Shown piece by piece: positions 41,362-50,157 of a stretch of 64,000 nucleotides of DNA; position 1 is the stretch's first letter; the number at the start of each line of letters is the position of its first letter. The stretch spans positions 62,001 to 126,000 of the forward strand of contig NZ_JAQZAK010000008.1 of the NCBI RefSeq assembly GCF_028737265.1. The letters run 5' to 3'. Made by a program: the position numbers and the translations under genes. This DNA comes from Actinomycetospora callitridis (GTDB lineage: Bacteria; Actinomycetota; Actinomycetes; Mycobacteriales; Pseudonocardiaceae). A model generated the notes under the pieces. It made no database searches and was not told where the DNA came from. It saw nothing but the letters and a program-made list of their open reading frames with translations.

Positions 41362-42338
41362 GACGCTCCTCTCTCGGGAGCAGGGGGAGTGGACAGGGGG
41401 GACACGCCTTCCGTGGCGTGGGTGGGCGGTGGACCGGCCCGGGCGCCGGCGAGTCCCCCGGAACCGGCACCGGCGCCGGCACCGAGCGCTCGGGAGAGAT
41501 CGGCCGCGGCGCGCAGGACGGCGGCGCGGACCTCGTCGAACACGGGGTCCACACGGGACTCGGGCCCGCTGACGCCCAGCGCGGCGACCACCGTCCCGCC
41601 GCTGTCGCGCACCGGGGCGCCGACGGCGAGCAGGCCGCGGTCGGTCTCGTTGCGGGCGGTGGACCATCCGCGCCGGCGTTCGTCGACCACCCGCGACACG
41701 AGCTCGTCCAGCGAACGCGGGGCGGCCGGACCGGCCGGCCCGAGGCCCTCGGGCACGATCACGCGGGCGATGGCGGCGGTGTCCAGGTCGAACAGCAGCA
41801 CACGACCGGTGGCGGTGCACGACAACGGGGCGGTGCGTCCGACCCAGCCCGAGGCCCGCAGCTCGCTGTCCGGCGCGGCCGTGCTGATGGTCATCACGCT
41901 GCCGCCGCTGCGGATGCCGACGTCGATGCGCTCACCGAGCAGGGCGGCCTCGCGGGCGACCGCGGCGTCGGCCTCGTCGCGCAGGCGGCGTTCGACGGCG
42001 GTGGCGCCGATGGCGAACAGGCGCGTGCCGATGCGGTAGCGCAGCGAGCCCGGCTCGCGGTCGACGTAGCCGGCGTCCGCCAGGACCTTGAGCAGGCGCG
42101 AGACCTGGGACTTGTCACGCCCGAGCTGGCGGGCGATCTCGACGACGCCGAGCGAGGACGGCCCGCCGGGCGCCCCCAGCAGGTCGAGCACGTCGAGCGC
42201 GCGGTGGACGGGCCCGCCGGCCTCGTCACGGTTGCGGCGCCCGTGCGGGGCGCCGGAGCCGGCGGTGGGGGCGAGGGAGGTCGCGGGCGACCGCGGGGCC
42301 GGGGCGTCGGGCCCGCCGGTGCGCGCGCGTGGGCTCAT
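41358..42338 (-). CDS. IclR-family regulator heading the osmoprotectant operon
   Basis: 326 residues. After a disordered N-terminus, VHRALDVLDLLGAPGG and the recognition helix DKSQVSRLLKVLADAGYVD form the winged helix. The IclR effector domain follows, with WVGRTAPLSCTATGRVLLFDL, and then a 45-residue Gly/Ala/Pro tail. Being first in the ABC operon, it probably autoregulates the transporter in response to its ligand. Two palindromes just upstream are candidate operators. Confidence 0.9.
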   Translation of the reverse strand: MSPRARTGGPDAPAPRSPATSLAPTAGSGAPHGRRNRDEAGGPVHRALDVLDLLGAPGGPSSLGVVEIARQLGRDKSQVSRLLKVLADAGYVDREPGSLRYRIGTRLFAIGATAVERRLRDEADAAVAREAALLGERIDVGIRSGGSVMTISTAAPDSELRASGWVGRTAPLSCTATGRVLLFDLDTAAIARVIVPEGLGPAGPAAPRSLDELVSRVVDERRRGWSTARNETDRGLLAVGAPVRDSGGTVVAALGVSGPESRVDPVFDEVRAAVLRAAADLSRALGAGAGAGSGGLAGARAGPPPTHATEGVSPLSTPPAPERGAS

Positions 42339-42399
42339 CGACCGCCTTCCTCCCCTCCACGCCGACCTGGGTGACGGCCCTCACTCGGGGCGTCTGCGG

Positions 42400-42425
42400 C
42401 AACGGGCGTTGTCCTTGCGACAACG
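42400..42425. promoter_or_regulatory. Overlapping palindromes, candidate IclR operator
   Basis: CAACG-GG-CGTTG (42400-42411) overlaps CGTTGTC-CTTGC-GACAACG (42407-42425). Both centre 60-80 bp before the iclR start, a usual place for an autoregulatory site. Confidence 0.45.
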
Positions 42426-42717
42426 GCTGCGGGGACAGTAGGCGCGTCAGGCGGAGGTTGTCACCCCGTAGGTCCGACATTCGAGGGATGTTTCTCGCGC
42501 GTCCCGGACGCACTGGGTAGCCACCAGCGCTCCGATGGGCCGCCCACAACCGGATTCGGCCAGCTCCAGGCCACGGTGAGGCGATCCCACCCGCTCACGG
42601 GCCGCCGGGGTCACCCCGCGTGACGGCGGACGCGTATCGAGATCGTGATGTGCCGGGAACACCCGGTGGTAGCCCGATCGGGCCATCTCCGGGGTGCTCC
42701 GGGACGTTCCGGGGTGC
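42426..42717. other. Spacer without a recognised gene
   Basis: The stretch is the rest of the 379-bp gap between the IclR start and the DUF6474-like stop. No reading frame with family features is seen. Near the end, CCGGGGTGCTC occurs twice (around 42689 and 42711), separated by CGGGACGTT. The iclR promoter should lie in this part. Confidence 0.4.
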
Positions 42718-43464
42718 TCAGGAGCGGTCGGTGCCACCGGAGATCGCGGTGCGCGTGGGGGCGCCGACGCCCCAGAGCGCCAGCAGCCGGTTCTCGATCC
42801 GGTCGAGCTCGCCGCCCACCGCGACGTGCGCGCTGCGCCGCCGCGAGCCGGGCATCTGCTCGGCGGCACGCACCGCGGACTCCAGGTCGGTGAGGCGCTG
42901 CTGGGCGTCGTCGACGAAGGACCGGACCTCGGCGGCGCGGGAGTCGTCACCGTCGCCGTAGCGCGAGCGCAGGTCCCGGGCGGAGAGCGCGAGGTTGTGG
43001 ATGCGGGCGTAGAGCGCCGCGCCGCGACCGGTGAACTCCGCGAGCTCGTCGGGGGCGACGCCGAACTGCCGCGCGCGGTGGGCGTCCCAGCGGTCCCGGG
43101 CCATGCCCACCGCCTGGTAGACGATCGGCGCCACGACGGGCACGACGATGCGCGCGATGCCGATGTAGCGCTTGATCTTCGCGCCGGTCAGCGGGTCGGC
43201 GGCGGTGCCGGTGAGGTCGTCGTCGTCCTCGTCCTCGGGCTCGTTCTTCCGGCGCTTCTTCGCGGCCTTGAGGGCCTTCTTGTCGCCGAGGAGCGTGGCC
43301 TCCTGCGTCTCGGCGAGCAGCCGCTCCGCCCGGGCCGCCTTGCGCCGCTCCTTCTGCGCCGAGACCGCGAGGTCGGCGGCCTTCGGGCTCACGACGAAGA
43401 CGTCGTCGCTGATCTCGAGCGCGTCGGCCTCCGTCGCGGGCCGTCCGCGGCGCAGCAGTCCCAT
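42718..43464 (-). CDS. DUF6474-like protein of unknown function
   Basis: 248 residues. A highly charged coiled-coil region (about 35-75, KERRKAARAERLLAETQEAT) is followed by an acidic patch EPEDEDDDDL and a hydrophobic stretch (about 103-122, IARIVVPVVAPIVYQAVGMA) that may contact the membrane. A helical C-terminal half follows. It resembles actinobacterial DUF6474 proteins. No enzymatic motif is seen. Confidence 0.65.
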   Translation of the reverse strand: MGLLRRGRPATEADALEISDDVFVVSPKAADLAVSAQKERRKAARAERLLAETQEATLLGDKKALKAAKKRRKNEPEDEDDDDLTGTAADPLTGAKIKRYIGIARIVVPVVAPIVYQAVGMARDRWDAHRARQFGVAPDELAEFTGRGAALYARIHNLALSARDLRSRYGDGDDSRAAEVRSFVDDAQQRLTDLESAVRAAEQMPGSRRRSAHVAVGGELDRIENRLLALWGVGAPTRTAISGGTDRS

Positions 43465-43602
43465 GGACCCTCCCCGTCTCGTGCCCGCGGCGCGTCGGGC
43501 GCCCGGGCGAACGCCCGCACCCTAGTGGTCAGTCCACCCGGCGCGCCCGGCGTGGATCCCGCAGCGTGACGGGGTGTCAGGGGGGCGTGGGAAGCTCGGG
43601 TC

Positions 43603-45369
43603 ATGAGCACGACGACCGCGCGGGAGGCCGACGACGGGTGCGCGCCCGCCGCCGCGCCCCGGCCGGTCCTGCTCGACGCGGCCGCCACCACGCGCTGCCG
43701 CCGCCGGGTGCACCTCGAGCACGTCCCGGTGGAGGACCTCCCGGGCGGCCCCCCGCCCAGCGGTGACGACGCCGATCCCGGGGTCGCGATGCGCCGTGCC
43801 GACGCGGCGGCCCACCGTGCCGACCTGGCCGCCCGGTGGGCGGAGCTCCTCGGTCCGCACTGGACGTCGGTGCCGCCGGCGTCCGGCTCGCGGGCGCGCG
43901 CGGAGGCCACCGAGGCGCTCCTCTCGGGCCCCGCCCCGGTGCCCGACTTCGTGGGCGGGGCGGAGCTGCCCGCCGCCGAGGGCCGCCGGGGCAACGTCGA
44001 GGTGCTGGTGCGGGCCGAGCCGGGCGATCCCGCCTCCGGCTGGTGGCCCCTGGTCGTCGTGCGGCACCGCGTCACCGATCCCGGCGGTGGGGCGCTCACG
44101 TCGCCGCTCGGCAGGCCGCACCCGGCGGCCGCCGCTCCCGACGACACGCGCCGGATCCGCACCGTCACCCGCGACGTGCTGCGTCTCGCCCATCTGCACC
44201 GCATGTTGCGTGCGGCGGACCTCGCGCCCCCCGAGAGCCCGGGCGCACCGGTCTGGGGCGGGGTCGTCGGCCTCGACGCCGACGTCGTGGTGTGGATCGA
44301 CCTGGCGGCGCCGTCGGGCTCCGGCGGTCGCAGCGCGCTCGAGACCTACGACGGGCGGCACGCCGACCGGCTGGCCGTGGCCGAGGCCGCGCGCCGGCGG
44401 GCGCCCGCGCTCGCCGAGCCCTCGCGCATCACCGAGTGCCGCCGCTGCCCGTGGTGGCCGACGTGCGAGGCCGAGCTGCGCGCGGTCGACGACGTCAGCC
44501 TCGTCGTCCGGGGCGACGCCGCGCTGCGGCTGCGCGGCCGGGGCGTCACCACGGTGCGCGAGCTCGCGGCGCTCGATCCCGCGGTCGGGCTGCCCGGCCC
44601 GCCCCCGGACGACCCCGAGGTGGGCGACGGCGCGCTCGAGGGCGCGGAGCTGCGGGAGGCGGTGGCCCTCGCCCGGGCCTGGCGTCGCGACGTCCCGCTG
44701 GTGCGCCGTGTGCGCCGGCCCACCGTCGCGCGCGGCGACGTCGAGGTGGACGTCGACATGGAGAGCCTCGGCGAGGACGGCGCCTACCTGTGGGGCGCGC
44801 TGCTCTCCGGCGCCGACATCGGGGTCGAGCCCGGCTACCGCGGCTTCGTCACCTGGGACCCGCTGCCCACCCGCGACGAGGGCCGCTCGTTCGGGGAGTT
44901 CTGGACGTGGCTCACCGACGTCCGCGCCCGGTGTGCGGAGCGCGGGCTGGTGCTGCGGGCCTACTGCTACAACGAGCAGGCGGAGAACCGCTGGCTGCGC
45001 GCCTCCGCCGAGCGCTTCGCCGGCATGGCCGGCGTGCCCCCGGCGGCGGAGATCGAGGAGTTCATCGCCTCCGACGCGTGGATCGACCTCTTCCCCGTCG
45101 TCAGCGACGCCTTCCTCTGCCCGCACGGCAAGGGCCTCAAGCGGGTCGCGCCGTCGGCGGGCTTCGCCTGGCACGACCCGGAGGCCGGCGGGGAGAACTC
45201 CATGCGCTGGTACCGCGACGCGGTCGCCCTCGACGGGGGTGAGCCCGACGCCGCACAGCGCGAGCGGCTGCTCGTCTACAACGCCGACGACGTGCGGGCC
45301 ACGTGGACGCTGCGCACGTGGCTCACGTCCGACCGTGTCCTCGAGGTGCCGTTCGTCGACGACCTGTAG
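43603..45369 (+). CDS. TM0106-family RecB-like putative nuclease
   Basis: 588 residues. The N-terminal half has the RecB/Cas4-like layout, ending in a four-cysteine-type cluster (ITECRRCPWWPTCEAEL). The C-terminal half is an RNase-H-like exonuclease domain (PF13482) beginning EVDVDMESLGEDGAYLWG, with acidic metal ligands and the closing YNADDVRATWTLR. It probably degrades or processes nucleic acid; the pathway is unknown. A GAAGCT lies six bases before the ATG, a possible leaderless -10. Confidence 0.8.
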   Translation: MSTTTAREADDGCAPAAAPRPVLLDAAATTRCRRRVHLEHVPVEDLPGGPPPSGDDADPGVAMRRADAAAHRADLAARWAELLGPHWTSVPPASGSRARAEATEALLSGPAPVPDFVGGAELPAAEGRRGNVEVLVRAEPGDPASGWWPLVVVRHRVTDPGGGALTSPLGRPHPAAAAPDDTRRIRTVTRDVLRLAHLHRMLRAADLAPPESPGAPVWGGVVGLDADVVVWIDLAAPSGSGGRSALETYDGRHADRLAVAEAARRRAPALAEPSRITECRRCPWWPTCEAELRAVDDVSLVVRGDAALRLRGRGVTTVRELAALDPAVGLPGPPPDDPEVGDGALEGAELREAVALARAWRRDVPLVRRVRRPTVARGDVEVDVDMESLGEDGAYLWGALLSGADIGVEPGYRGFVTWDPLPTRDEGRSFGEFWTWLTDVRARCAERGLVLRAYCYNEQAENRWLRASAERFAGMAGVPPAAEIEEFIASDAWIDLFPVVSDAFLCPHGKGLKRVAPSAGFAWHDPEAGGENSMRWYRDAVALDGGEPDAAQRERLLVYNADDVRATWTLRTWLTSDRVLEVPFVDDL

Positions 45370-45375
45370 CGACGG

Positions 45376-46134
45376 TCAGCGAGGCTGCATCCGCAGCGCG
45401 CCGTCGAACCGGATGACCTCGCCGTTGAGGTAGTCGTGCTCGACGATCATCGCGACGAGCTGCGCGTACTCGTCGGGACGCCCGAGCCGCTGGGGGAACG
45501 GGATGCCGGCCGCGAGCTGCTCGCGGAACGACTCCTCGACGCCCGCCAGCATCGGGGTGTCGATGATGCCCGGGGCGATGGTCATCACGCGGATGCCGTA
45601 CTGCGCGAGGTCGCGGGCCGCGGGCACGGTCATGCCGACGACGCCGCCCTTCGACGCCGAGTAGGCGATCTGGCCGATCTGTCCCTCGAAGGCGGCGACG
45701 GACGCCGTGTTGACGACGACCCCGCGCGCCCCGTCCGCCAGCGGCTCCGTCGCGGCGATCGCCTCGGACGCCAGGCGCATGACGTTGAACGTGCCGACCA
45801 GGTTGACCCCGATGACCTGCTGGAAGACCTTCAGGTCGTGCGGGCCCTTCTTGGACAGCACGCGCCCGGCGGTGCCGATGCCCGCGCAGTTGACCACCAC
45901 GCGCAGCGGCAGGCCGGTGGACGTCGCCGCCTCGACGGCGCTCGCCACCTGGTCGGGGTCGGTCACGTCGGCGCCGACGTACTCGACGTTGTCGAGCTTC
46001 TCGGCGTCCTCGACCGCGGAGGGCAGGTCGATCCCGATCACCCGGGCGCCGCCCGCGGCGAGCTTGCGGACGGTGGCGCCCCCGAGGCCGGAGGCCCCAC
46101 CGGTGACGATCGCGGCGACATCGGTCGTGTCCAT
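45376..46134 (-). CDS. Short-chain dehydrogenase, HSD10/3-hydroxyacyl-CoA dehydrogenase-like
   Basis: 252 residues. It has TGGASGLGGATVRKL for NAD binding, NCAG, and catalytic Ser and YSASK. Overall it resembles type-2 3-hydroxyacyl-CoA dehydrogenases, so a role in fatty-acid or branched-chain oxidation is likely. ATG 46134 is chosen because conserved sequence begins there. It lies six bases from the convergent nuclease stop and downstream of the cyclopropane synthase. Confidence 0.88.
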   Translation of the reverse strand: MDTTDVAAIVTGGASGLGGATVRKLAAGGARVIGIDLPSAVEDAEKLDNVEYVGADVTDPDQVASAVEAATSTGLPLRVVVNCAGIGTAGRVLSKKGPHDLKVFQQVIGVNLVGTFNVMRLASEAIAATEPLADGARGVVVNTASVAAFEGQIGQIAYSASKGGVVGMTVPAARDLAQYGIRVMTIAPGIIDTPMLAGVEESFREQLAAGIPFPQRLGRPDEYAQLVAMIVEHDYLNGEVIRFDGALRMQPR

Positions 46135-46200
46135 GGGTGCGCAGGCTATCGCCGCGCCGACCGGGCCGCCGGTCAGCACTGACCGTTCGGGCCGTGACGT

Positions 46201-47460
46201 CTATCGCCGCGCGATGCCCAGCTGGAAGTCGTCCAGGTACCGCGCGGCGAAGCCGGCCTCGGAGTAGGCGAGGTAGAAGTCCCACATCCGCACGAACGTC
46301 TCGTCGAAGCCGATCGCGCGGACCTCCGGCTCCCGGACCAGGAACGTGGCCCGCCAGCGGCGCAGCGTCTCGGCGTAGTCGAGGCCGATCGACCGGCGCT
46401 CGACGACCTCCATCGACGTGTGCCCCGCCAGCGTCGCGTCGATCGCCTCGAGGCTGGGGATCAGGCCGCCGGGAAAGATGTACTTGTGGATCCAGGTGTA
46501 GTTGTCCTTGGTCGCCTGGAGCCGGTGGTGCGGCATCGTGATCGACTGCAGACCGAAGCGACCGCCGGGGGCGAGCAGCCGGTCGACGGTGGCGAAGTAC
46601 TCGGGCCAGAAGCGTTCGCCGACGGCCTCGATCATCTCGATGCTGATCACGGAGTCGTACTCGCCGACGGCGTCGCGGTAGTCGCGGACGTCGATGGTGA
46701 TGCGGTCGGAGACGCCGGCCTGCTCGGCGCGGACGCGAGCGAGCTCCGCCTGCTCGACCGAGAGCGTCAGCGTCGTCACCCGCGCGCCGCGCTGCGCGGC
46801 GCGGATCGCGGCCTCGCCCCACCCGGTGCCGATCTCGAGGACGCGGCTGCCGGCGCGCACGCCCGCGAGGTCGAGGACCCCGTCGATCTTGCGGTGCTGG
46901 GCGTCGGTGAGGGACTCGGTCGGCCGGGCGGGGTCGAACCAGGCGGCGGAGTACATCATCGACTCGTCGAGGAAGAGCCTGAACAGGTCGTTCGACAGGT
47001 CGTAGTGCCGGTGGACGTTCTCGCGCGACACCGTCGCGTCGGCCGCGACCTCCTCGTGCGGCTGGCCGCGGTCGTAGACCCGGCGCAGGTTGCGCAGCGG
47101 ACGCGGCACGAGCTGCTCGACGTGGTCGGTGAGGCAGCGCAGCACGCCGACGAGGTCGTCGGAGTCCCAGTCGCCGACCATCCACCCCTCGCCGAAGCCG
47201 ATGAGGCCCTGGCGGCCGAGGCGCGTGAAGAAGGCCTCCGGGCGGATGAGGCGGAGCTCGGGACCCTGCGGGTCGCCCTCGACCGACCCGTCGGGCCACA
47301 CGAGGTGCAGCGGGAGACGGACGATGGCGGCGCGCACCAGGGCGCGAGCCACGATCATGCGGAGCCGGTTCTCGCCCGGGTCCTGCAGGCCCGGCCACAC
47401 GCCCTCTGCGGGCCGCGGGACGACGCGGCGGGGCTCGGTGGTGCGCGAGGTCGATGACAC
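46201..47460 (-). CDS. Cyclopropane-fatty-acyl-phospholipid synthase-type methyltransferase
   Basis: 419 residues. The SAM site is LEIGTGWGEAAIRAAQRGA, preceded by the lipid-binding NVHRHYDLSNDLFRLFLDESMMYS, and IHKYIFPGGLIPS is the family signature after it. It transfers a methylene or methyl group to unsaturated acyl chains of membrane lipids. GTG 47460 follows GAGGACAGCC. Divergent spacing of 245 bp to the next gene should hold both promoters. Confidence 0.92.
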   Translation of the reverse strand: MSSTSRTTEPRRVVPRPAEGVWPGLQDPGENRLRMIVARALVRAAIVRLPLHLVWPDGSVEGDPQGPELRLIRPEAFFTRLGRQGLIGFGEGWMVGDWDSDDLVGVLRCLTDHVEQLVPRPLRNLRRVYDRGQPHEEVAADATVSRENVHRHYDLSNDLFRLFLDESMMYSAAWFDPARPTESLTDAQHRKIDGVLDLAGVRAGSRVLEIGTGWGEAAIRAAQRGARVTTLTLSVEQAELARVRAEQAGVSDRITIDVRDYRDAVGEYDSVISIEMIEAVGERFWPEYFATVDRLLAPGGRFGLQSITMPHHRLQATKDNYTWIHKYIFPGGLIPSLEAIDATLAGHTSMEVVERRSIGLDYAETLRRWRATFLVREPEVRAIGFDETFVRMWDFYLAYSEAGFAARYLDDFQLGIARR

Positions 47461-47705
47461 GTGGCTGTCCTCTCGTTCGCGGCCGGCTTTTCGACCGCCT
47501 GTGCATCCTTCGCGGTGCGAGCCCTGTCGCCGCACTCCACGGCACCTTCGTGATCGGGCGCCGGAGTGTTCGCCGCTTTTCGCGGAGATCACGTCCGAGG
47601 TCCTCGCCGACGATCACTCAGGACGCCCGTGGTGGGTTACCGTGCGGAGTCCCCGAGACCGGAGGGTGACCTCGCCGTCCGCCGAGAGCCCCGGAGGAAG
47701 GTGAG

Positions 47706-49340
47706 ATGGGCGTCCCCGAGCAGCTGCGTCGGCTCGACGAGGACCTCGCCACCGGGCGGGTCGACGCCGAGTCCTATCGGCGGCGACGTGACGAGCTCCT
47801 CGCCGCCCGGCTCCCCGCGACCCCGCCGCCCGCCCCGGCGGACGATCTCGACGACAGCGAGCTCGACGCCGCCGACCGCGAGCTGGGCCTCGAGGACGAG
47901 GAGGCCTCGGCCCGCACCCGGGCGGCCACGACGACGCCCGACGCCCGGCACGGCGTGCGGGGCGCCCCGCCCCCGCCCGCCCGCCCGAACGGGGCGCGGC
48001 CGCCGACGGGCCCCGGGTCCGGTCCCGCAACGACCTCCCAGGCCGCGCGACCCCAGGCCCCGCCGCCCCGGACCCCGCCGCCCGGCACCCCGCCGTTCTC
48101 CCGGCGCCCGCCGCCCTCCGGCCCGGCGCACCCGGGCGGCCCTGCGATCCCTCCGACGACACCGTCCGGCCCCGGCGCGGCCCGCGGCCCCCGCACCGCC
48201 TCCCCGACGACCCCGCCGCCTCCTCCGCCCCGGCCCGCGGACGGGCCGACGTCCCGTGAACCTCGCCGCGCCGCCCCGGCGGCCGAGCCGGTCGCCACGC
48301 CCGCGCCGTCGACGCCGGCACCCGCCGTCACACCCCCGTCGTCCGAGGCGACCGATCGGCCGGCCACCGAGCGCGATCCTCCGGAGGCCGGGGCTCGCCC
48401 CGCTCGCCCGGTGGCCGGATCCCTCGCGGACGCCCTCGCCCCGCCGACGCCCGCCCCCGCGGACGGCGACCCACCCGAGGCCCGACCCGGCCCGGCCCCG
48501 ACCGACACCGTGTCCTCGGGAGACCGTGCGACCGCCGACGACCCGACCGCTGCGCCGCAGCCGGCCGCTCCTGCCGAGGCCACGGCGCAGACCGTGTCCT
48601 CAGGACACGGTTCGCGAGCGGAGGCGGGGGCGCAGGAGCCGGCTGCTCCTGCCGAGACCACGGCCGCTCCCGCCGGGCCGGAGGAGCAGGAGGGCGGCAC
48701 CTCGGCGCCGCCCGAGGAGGACGTCCCCCGGGACCCCGGCCCGCCCGGCATCCCCGGCCCGACCGCCGACGCGCCGCCGCTGCCGGGCGCACCGGCGGTG
48801 CCCGCGCTGCGCCCGCCGCCCCCACCCGTCGACGTGGACGAGCACGACGCGGACGACGCCACGCGCACCGACGAGCGCCCGCTGCCGGCCGACCCGTTCC
48901 CGCCGCCGTTCCGCTGGTCGACCGAGGGGACCGACGGCCACGCGTCGCCGGACACCACCCAGGTCGTCCGCGACGCGGCCGGACCCGCCGCCGACCGCAC
49001 GCAGGTCGTCTCCCGCGGGGTCCCGGGGCCGGAGGTGACGCAGGTGGTGCGGCGTTCGTCGGTGCCTCCGCGCGGTGTCCCACCCCGCGCGGCGCCGCCC
49101 GCCCCCGAGCGCACCCAGTTCGTGCCGGGGTCGGTGCCGGCGCGGTCGGCCGGGGGAGGGGTCGCCCGCCCCGAGGAGACGGTGCCGCCGTGGGCGGCGG
49201 GCGCGGCACGGTCCGAGGGCCTGCCGGGTCGCGAGCTCTTCGCCCGCGGCCCGGGCCCGCGTGCCGGCGCGATCCTGGGCGCCGCGGCCGTGGTCCTGCT
49301 CGTCCTCGTCGTGCTGGTGGCGTCGATCGCGCTGGCCTGA
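47706..49340 (+). CDS. Pro/Ala-rich disordered tail-anchored protein with SHOCT-like N-terminus
   Basis: 544 residues. Residues 1-36 (EQLRRLDEDLATGRVDAESY, then RRRRDELL) look like a SHOCT oligomerisation helix pair. About 400 residues of Pro/Ala/Thr-rich disorder follow, then four TQVV/TQFV motifs (about 418-480), and a single membrane helix at the very C-terminus (AVVLLVLVVLVASIALA). The TQVV motifs could be phosphothreonine sites for the kinases of this organism. GGAGGAAGGTGAG precedes the ATG. Two related palindromic blocks lie in the disordered region of the gene. Confidence 0.65.
   Translation: MGVPEQLRRLDEDLATGRVDAESYRRRRDELLAARLPATPPPAPADDLDDSELDAADRELGLEDEEASARTRAATTTPDARHGVRGAPPPPARPNGARPPTGPGSGPATTSQAARPQAPPPRTPPPGTPPFSRRPPPSGPAHPGGPAIPPTTPSGPGAARGPRTASPTTPPPPPPRPADGPTSREPRRAAPAAEPVATPAPSTPAPAVTPPSSEATDRPATERDPPEAGARPARPVAGSLADALAPPTPAPADGDPPEARPGPAPTDTVSSGDRATADDPTAAPQPAAPAEATAQTVSSGHGSRAEAGAQEPAAPAETTAAPAGPEEQEGGTSAPPEEDVPRDPGPPGIPGPTADAPPLPGAPAVPALRPPPPPVDVDEHDADDATRTDERPLPADPFPPPFRWSTEGTDGHASPDTTQVVRDAAGPAADRTQVVSRGVPGPEVTQVVRRSSVPPRGVPPRAAPPAPERTQFVPGSVPARSAGGGVARPEETVPPWAAGAARSEGLPGRELFARGPGPRAGAILGAAAVVLLVLVVLVASIALA
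48559..48664. repeat. Duplicated segment flanking a palindrome inside the disordered-protein gene
   Basis: 27-bp direct repeats at 48559-48585 and 48638-48664 (two mismatches) enclose a palindrome at 48591-48611 with perfect 10-bp arms ACCGTGTCCT/AGGACACGGT. A related but imperfect block lies at 48507-48530. Confidence 0.6.
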
Positions 49341-49351
49341 GGGTCGATCAC

Positions 49352-49357
49352 TAGGCT
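49352..49357 (+). promoter_or_regulatory. -10 box for leaderless PIG-L deacetylase mRNA
   Basis: TAGGCT, then seven bases, then GTG 49365. This supports GTG 49365 rather than the ATG at 49374 as the start. Confidence 0.5.
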
Positions 49358-49364
49358 CGGCCGC

Positions 49365-50141
49365 GTGGTGACCATGGTGAGCTTCCACGCGCACCCCGAC
49401 GACGAGTGCATCTCCTGCGGCGGCGTCATGCGGGCGGCCGCGGACGCGGGGCACCGTGTGGTGCTGGTGGTCGCCACCCGGGGCGAGCACGGCGAGATCG
49501 TGCCCGGGGTGCTGGCCGACGGCGAGACCCTCGCCGAGCGCCGGGTCAAGGAGACCCACGACGCCGCGGCCGTGCTGGGCATCGCCCGGGTCGAGTTCCT
49601 GGGCTACGTCGACTCCGGGATGGTCGACACGGACACCAACGGCGCCTCCGGGTCGTTCTGGTCCGCCGACGTCGAGGAGGCCGCCGAGCGGCTCGCGGCG
49701 ATCCTGCGCGAGGAGGACGCCGAGGTCCTCACCTGCTACGACCGCATCGGCGGCTACGGCCACCCCGACCACATCCAGGTGCACCGGGTCGGTCGGCGCG
49801 CCGGCGAGCTCGCGGGGACGCCGCGGGTCTACGAGGCCACGTCCAACCGCGACGAGTTCCGCAAGATGATGGCGATGGCGCGCGAGGGCGGTCAGGACGC
49901 CCCGGACCTGGACCCCGACGGCTTCGGGTCGCCCGAGGCGGAGCTGACCACCCGCGTCGACGTCACCCCCTGGCTCGACGCCAAGCGCGCCGCGATGCGC
50001 GCGCACCGCAGCCAGATCGCCGACGACTCCTTCTTCCTCACGCTGGACGACGACCGGTTCGCGATGGCCTTCGGCACCGAGTGGTTCATCCGCCTGGACG
50101 GAGATCCGGCGCACCGCGAGGACACGCTCTTCCCCGCATAG
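49365..50141 (+). CDS. PIG-L/LmbE-family deacetylase (mycothiol conjugate amidase-like)
   Basis: 258 residues. The zinc site is visible as FHAHPDDECISCGG and the downstream HPDHIQVHRVG. It belongs to the N-acetyl-glucosaminyl deacetylase family that includes MshB and Mca of mycothiol metabolism. It is shorter than typical Mca (about 288), so the exact substrate is uncertain. It is followed by malic enzyme 16 bp downstream. Confidence 0.85.
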   Translation: MVTMVSFHAHPDDECISCGGVMRAAADAGHRVVLVVATRGEHGEIVPGVLADGETLAERRVKETHDAAAVLGIARVEFLGYVDSGMVDTDTNGASGSFWSADVEEAAERLAAILREEDAEVLTCYDRIGGYGHPDHIQVHRVGRRAGELAGTPRVYEATSNRDEFRKMMAMAREGGQDAPDLDPDGFGSPEAELTTRVDVTPWLDAKRAAMRAHRSQIADDSFFLTLDDDRFAMAFGTEWFIRLDGDPAHREDTLFPA

Positions 50142-50157
50142 CGTCGCACCGGCCAGG

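Noticed and set aside
43603..45369. Cas4 nuclease
   Set aside because: The cysteine cluster is Cas4-like, but the C-terminal RNase-H domain and absence of cas genes identify the TM0106 family.
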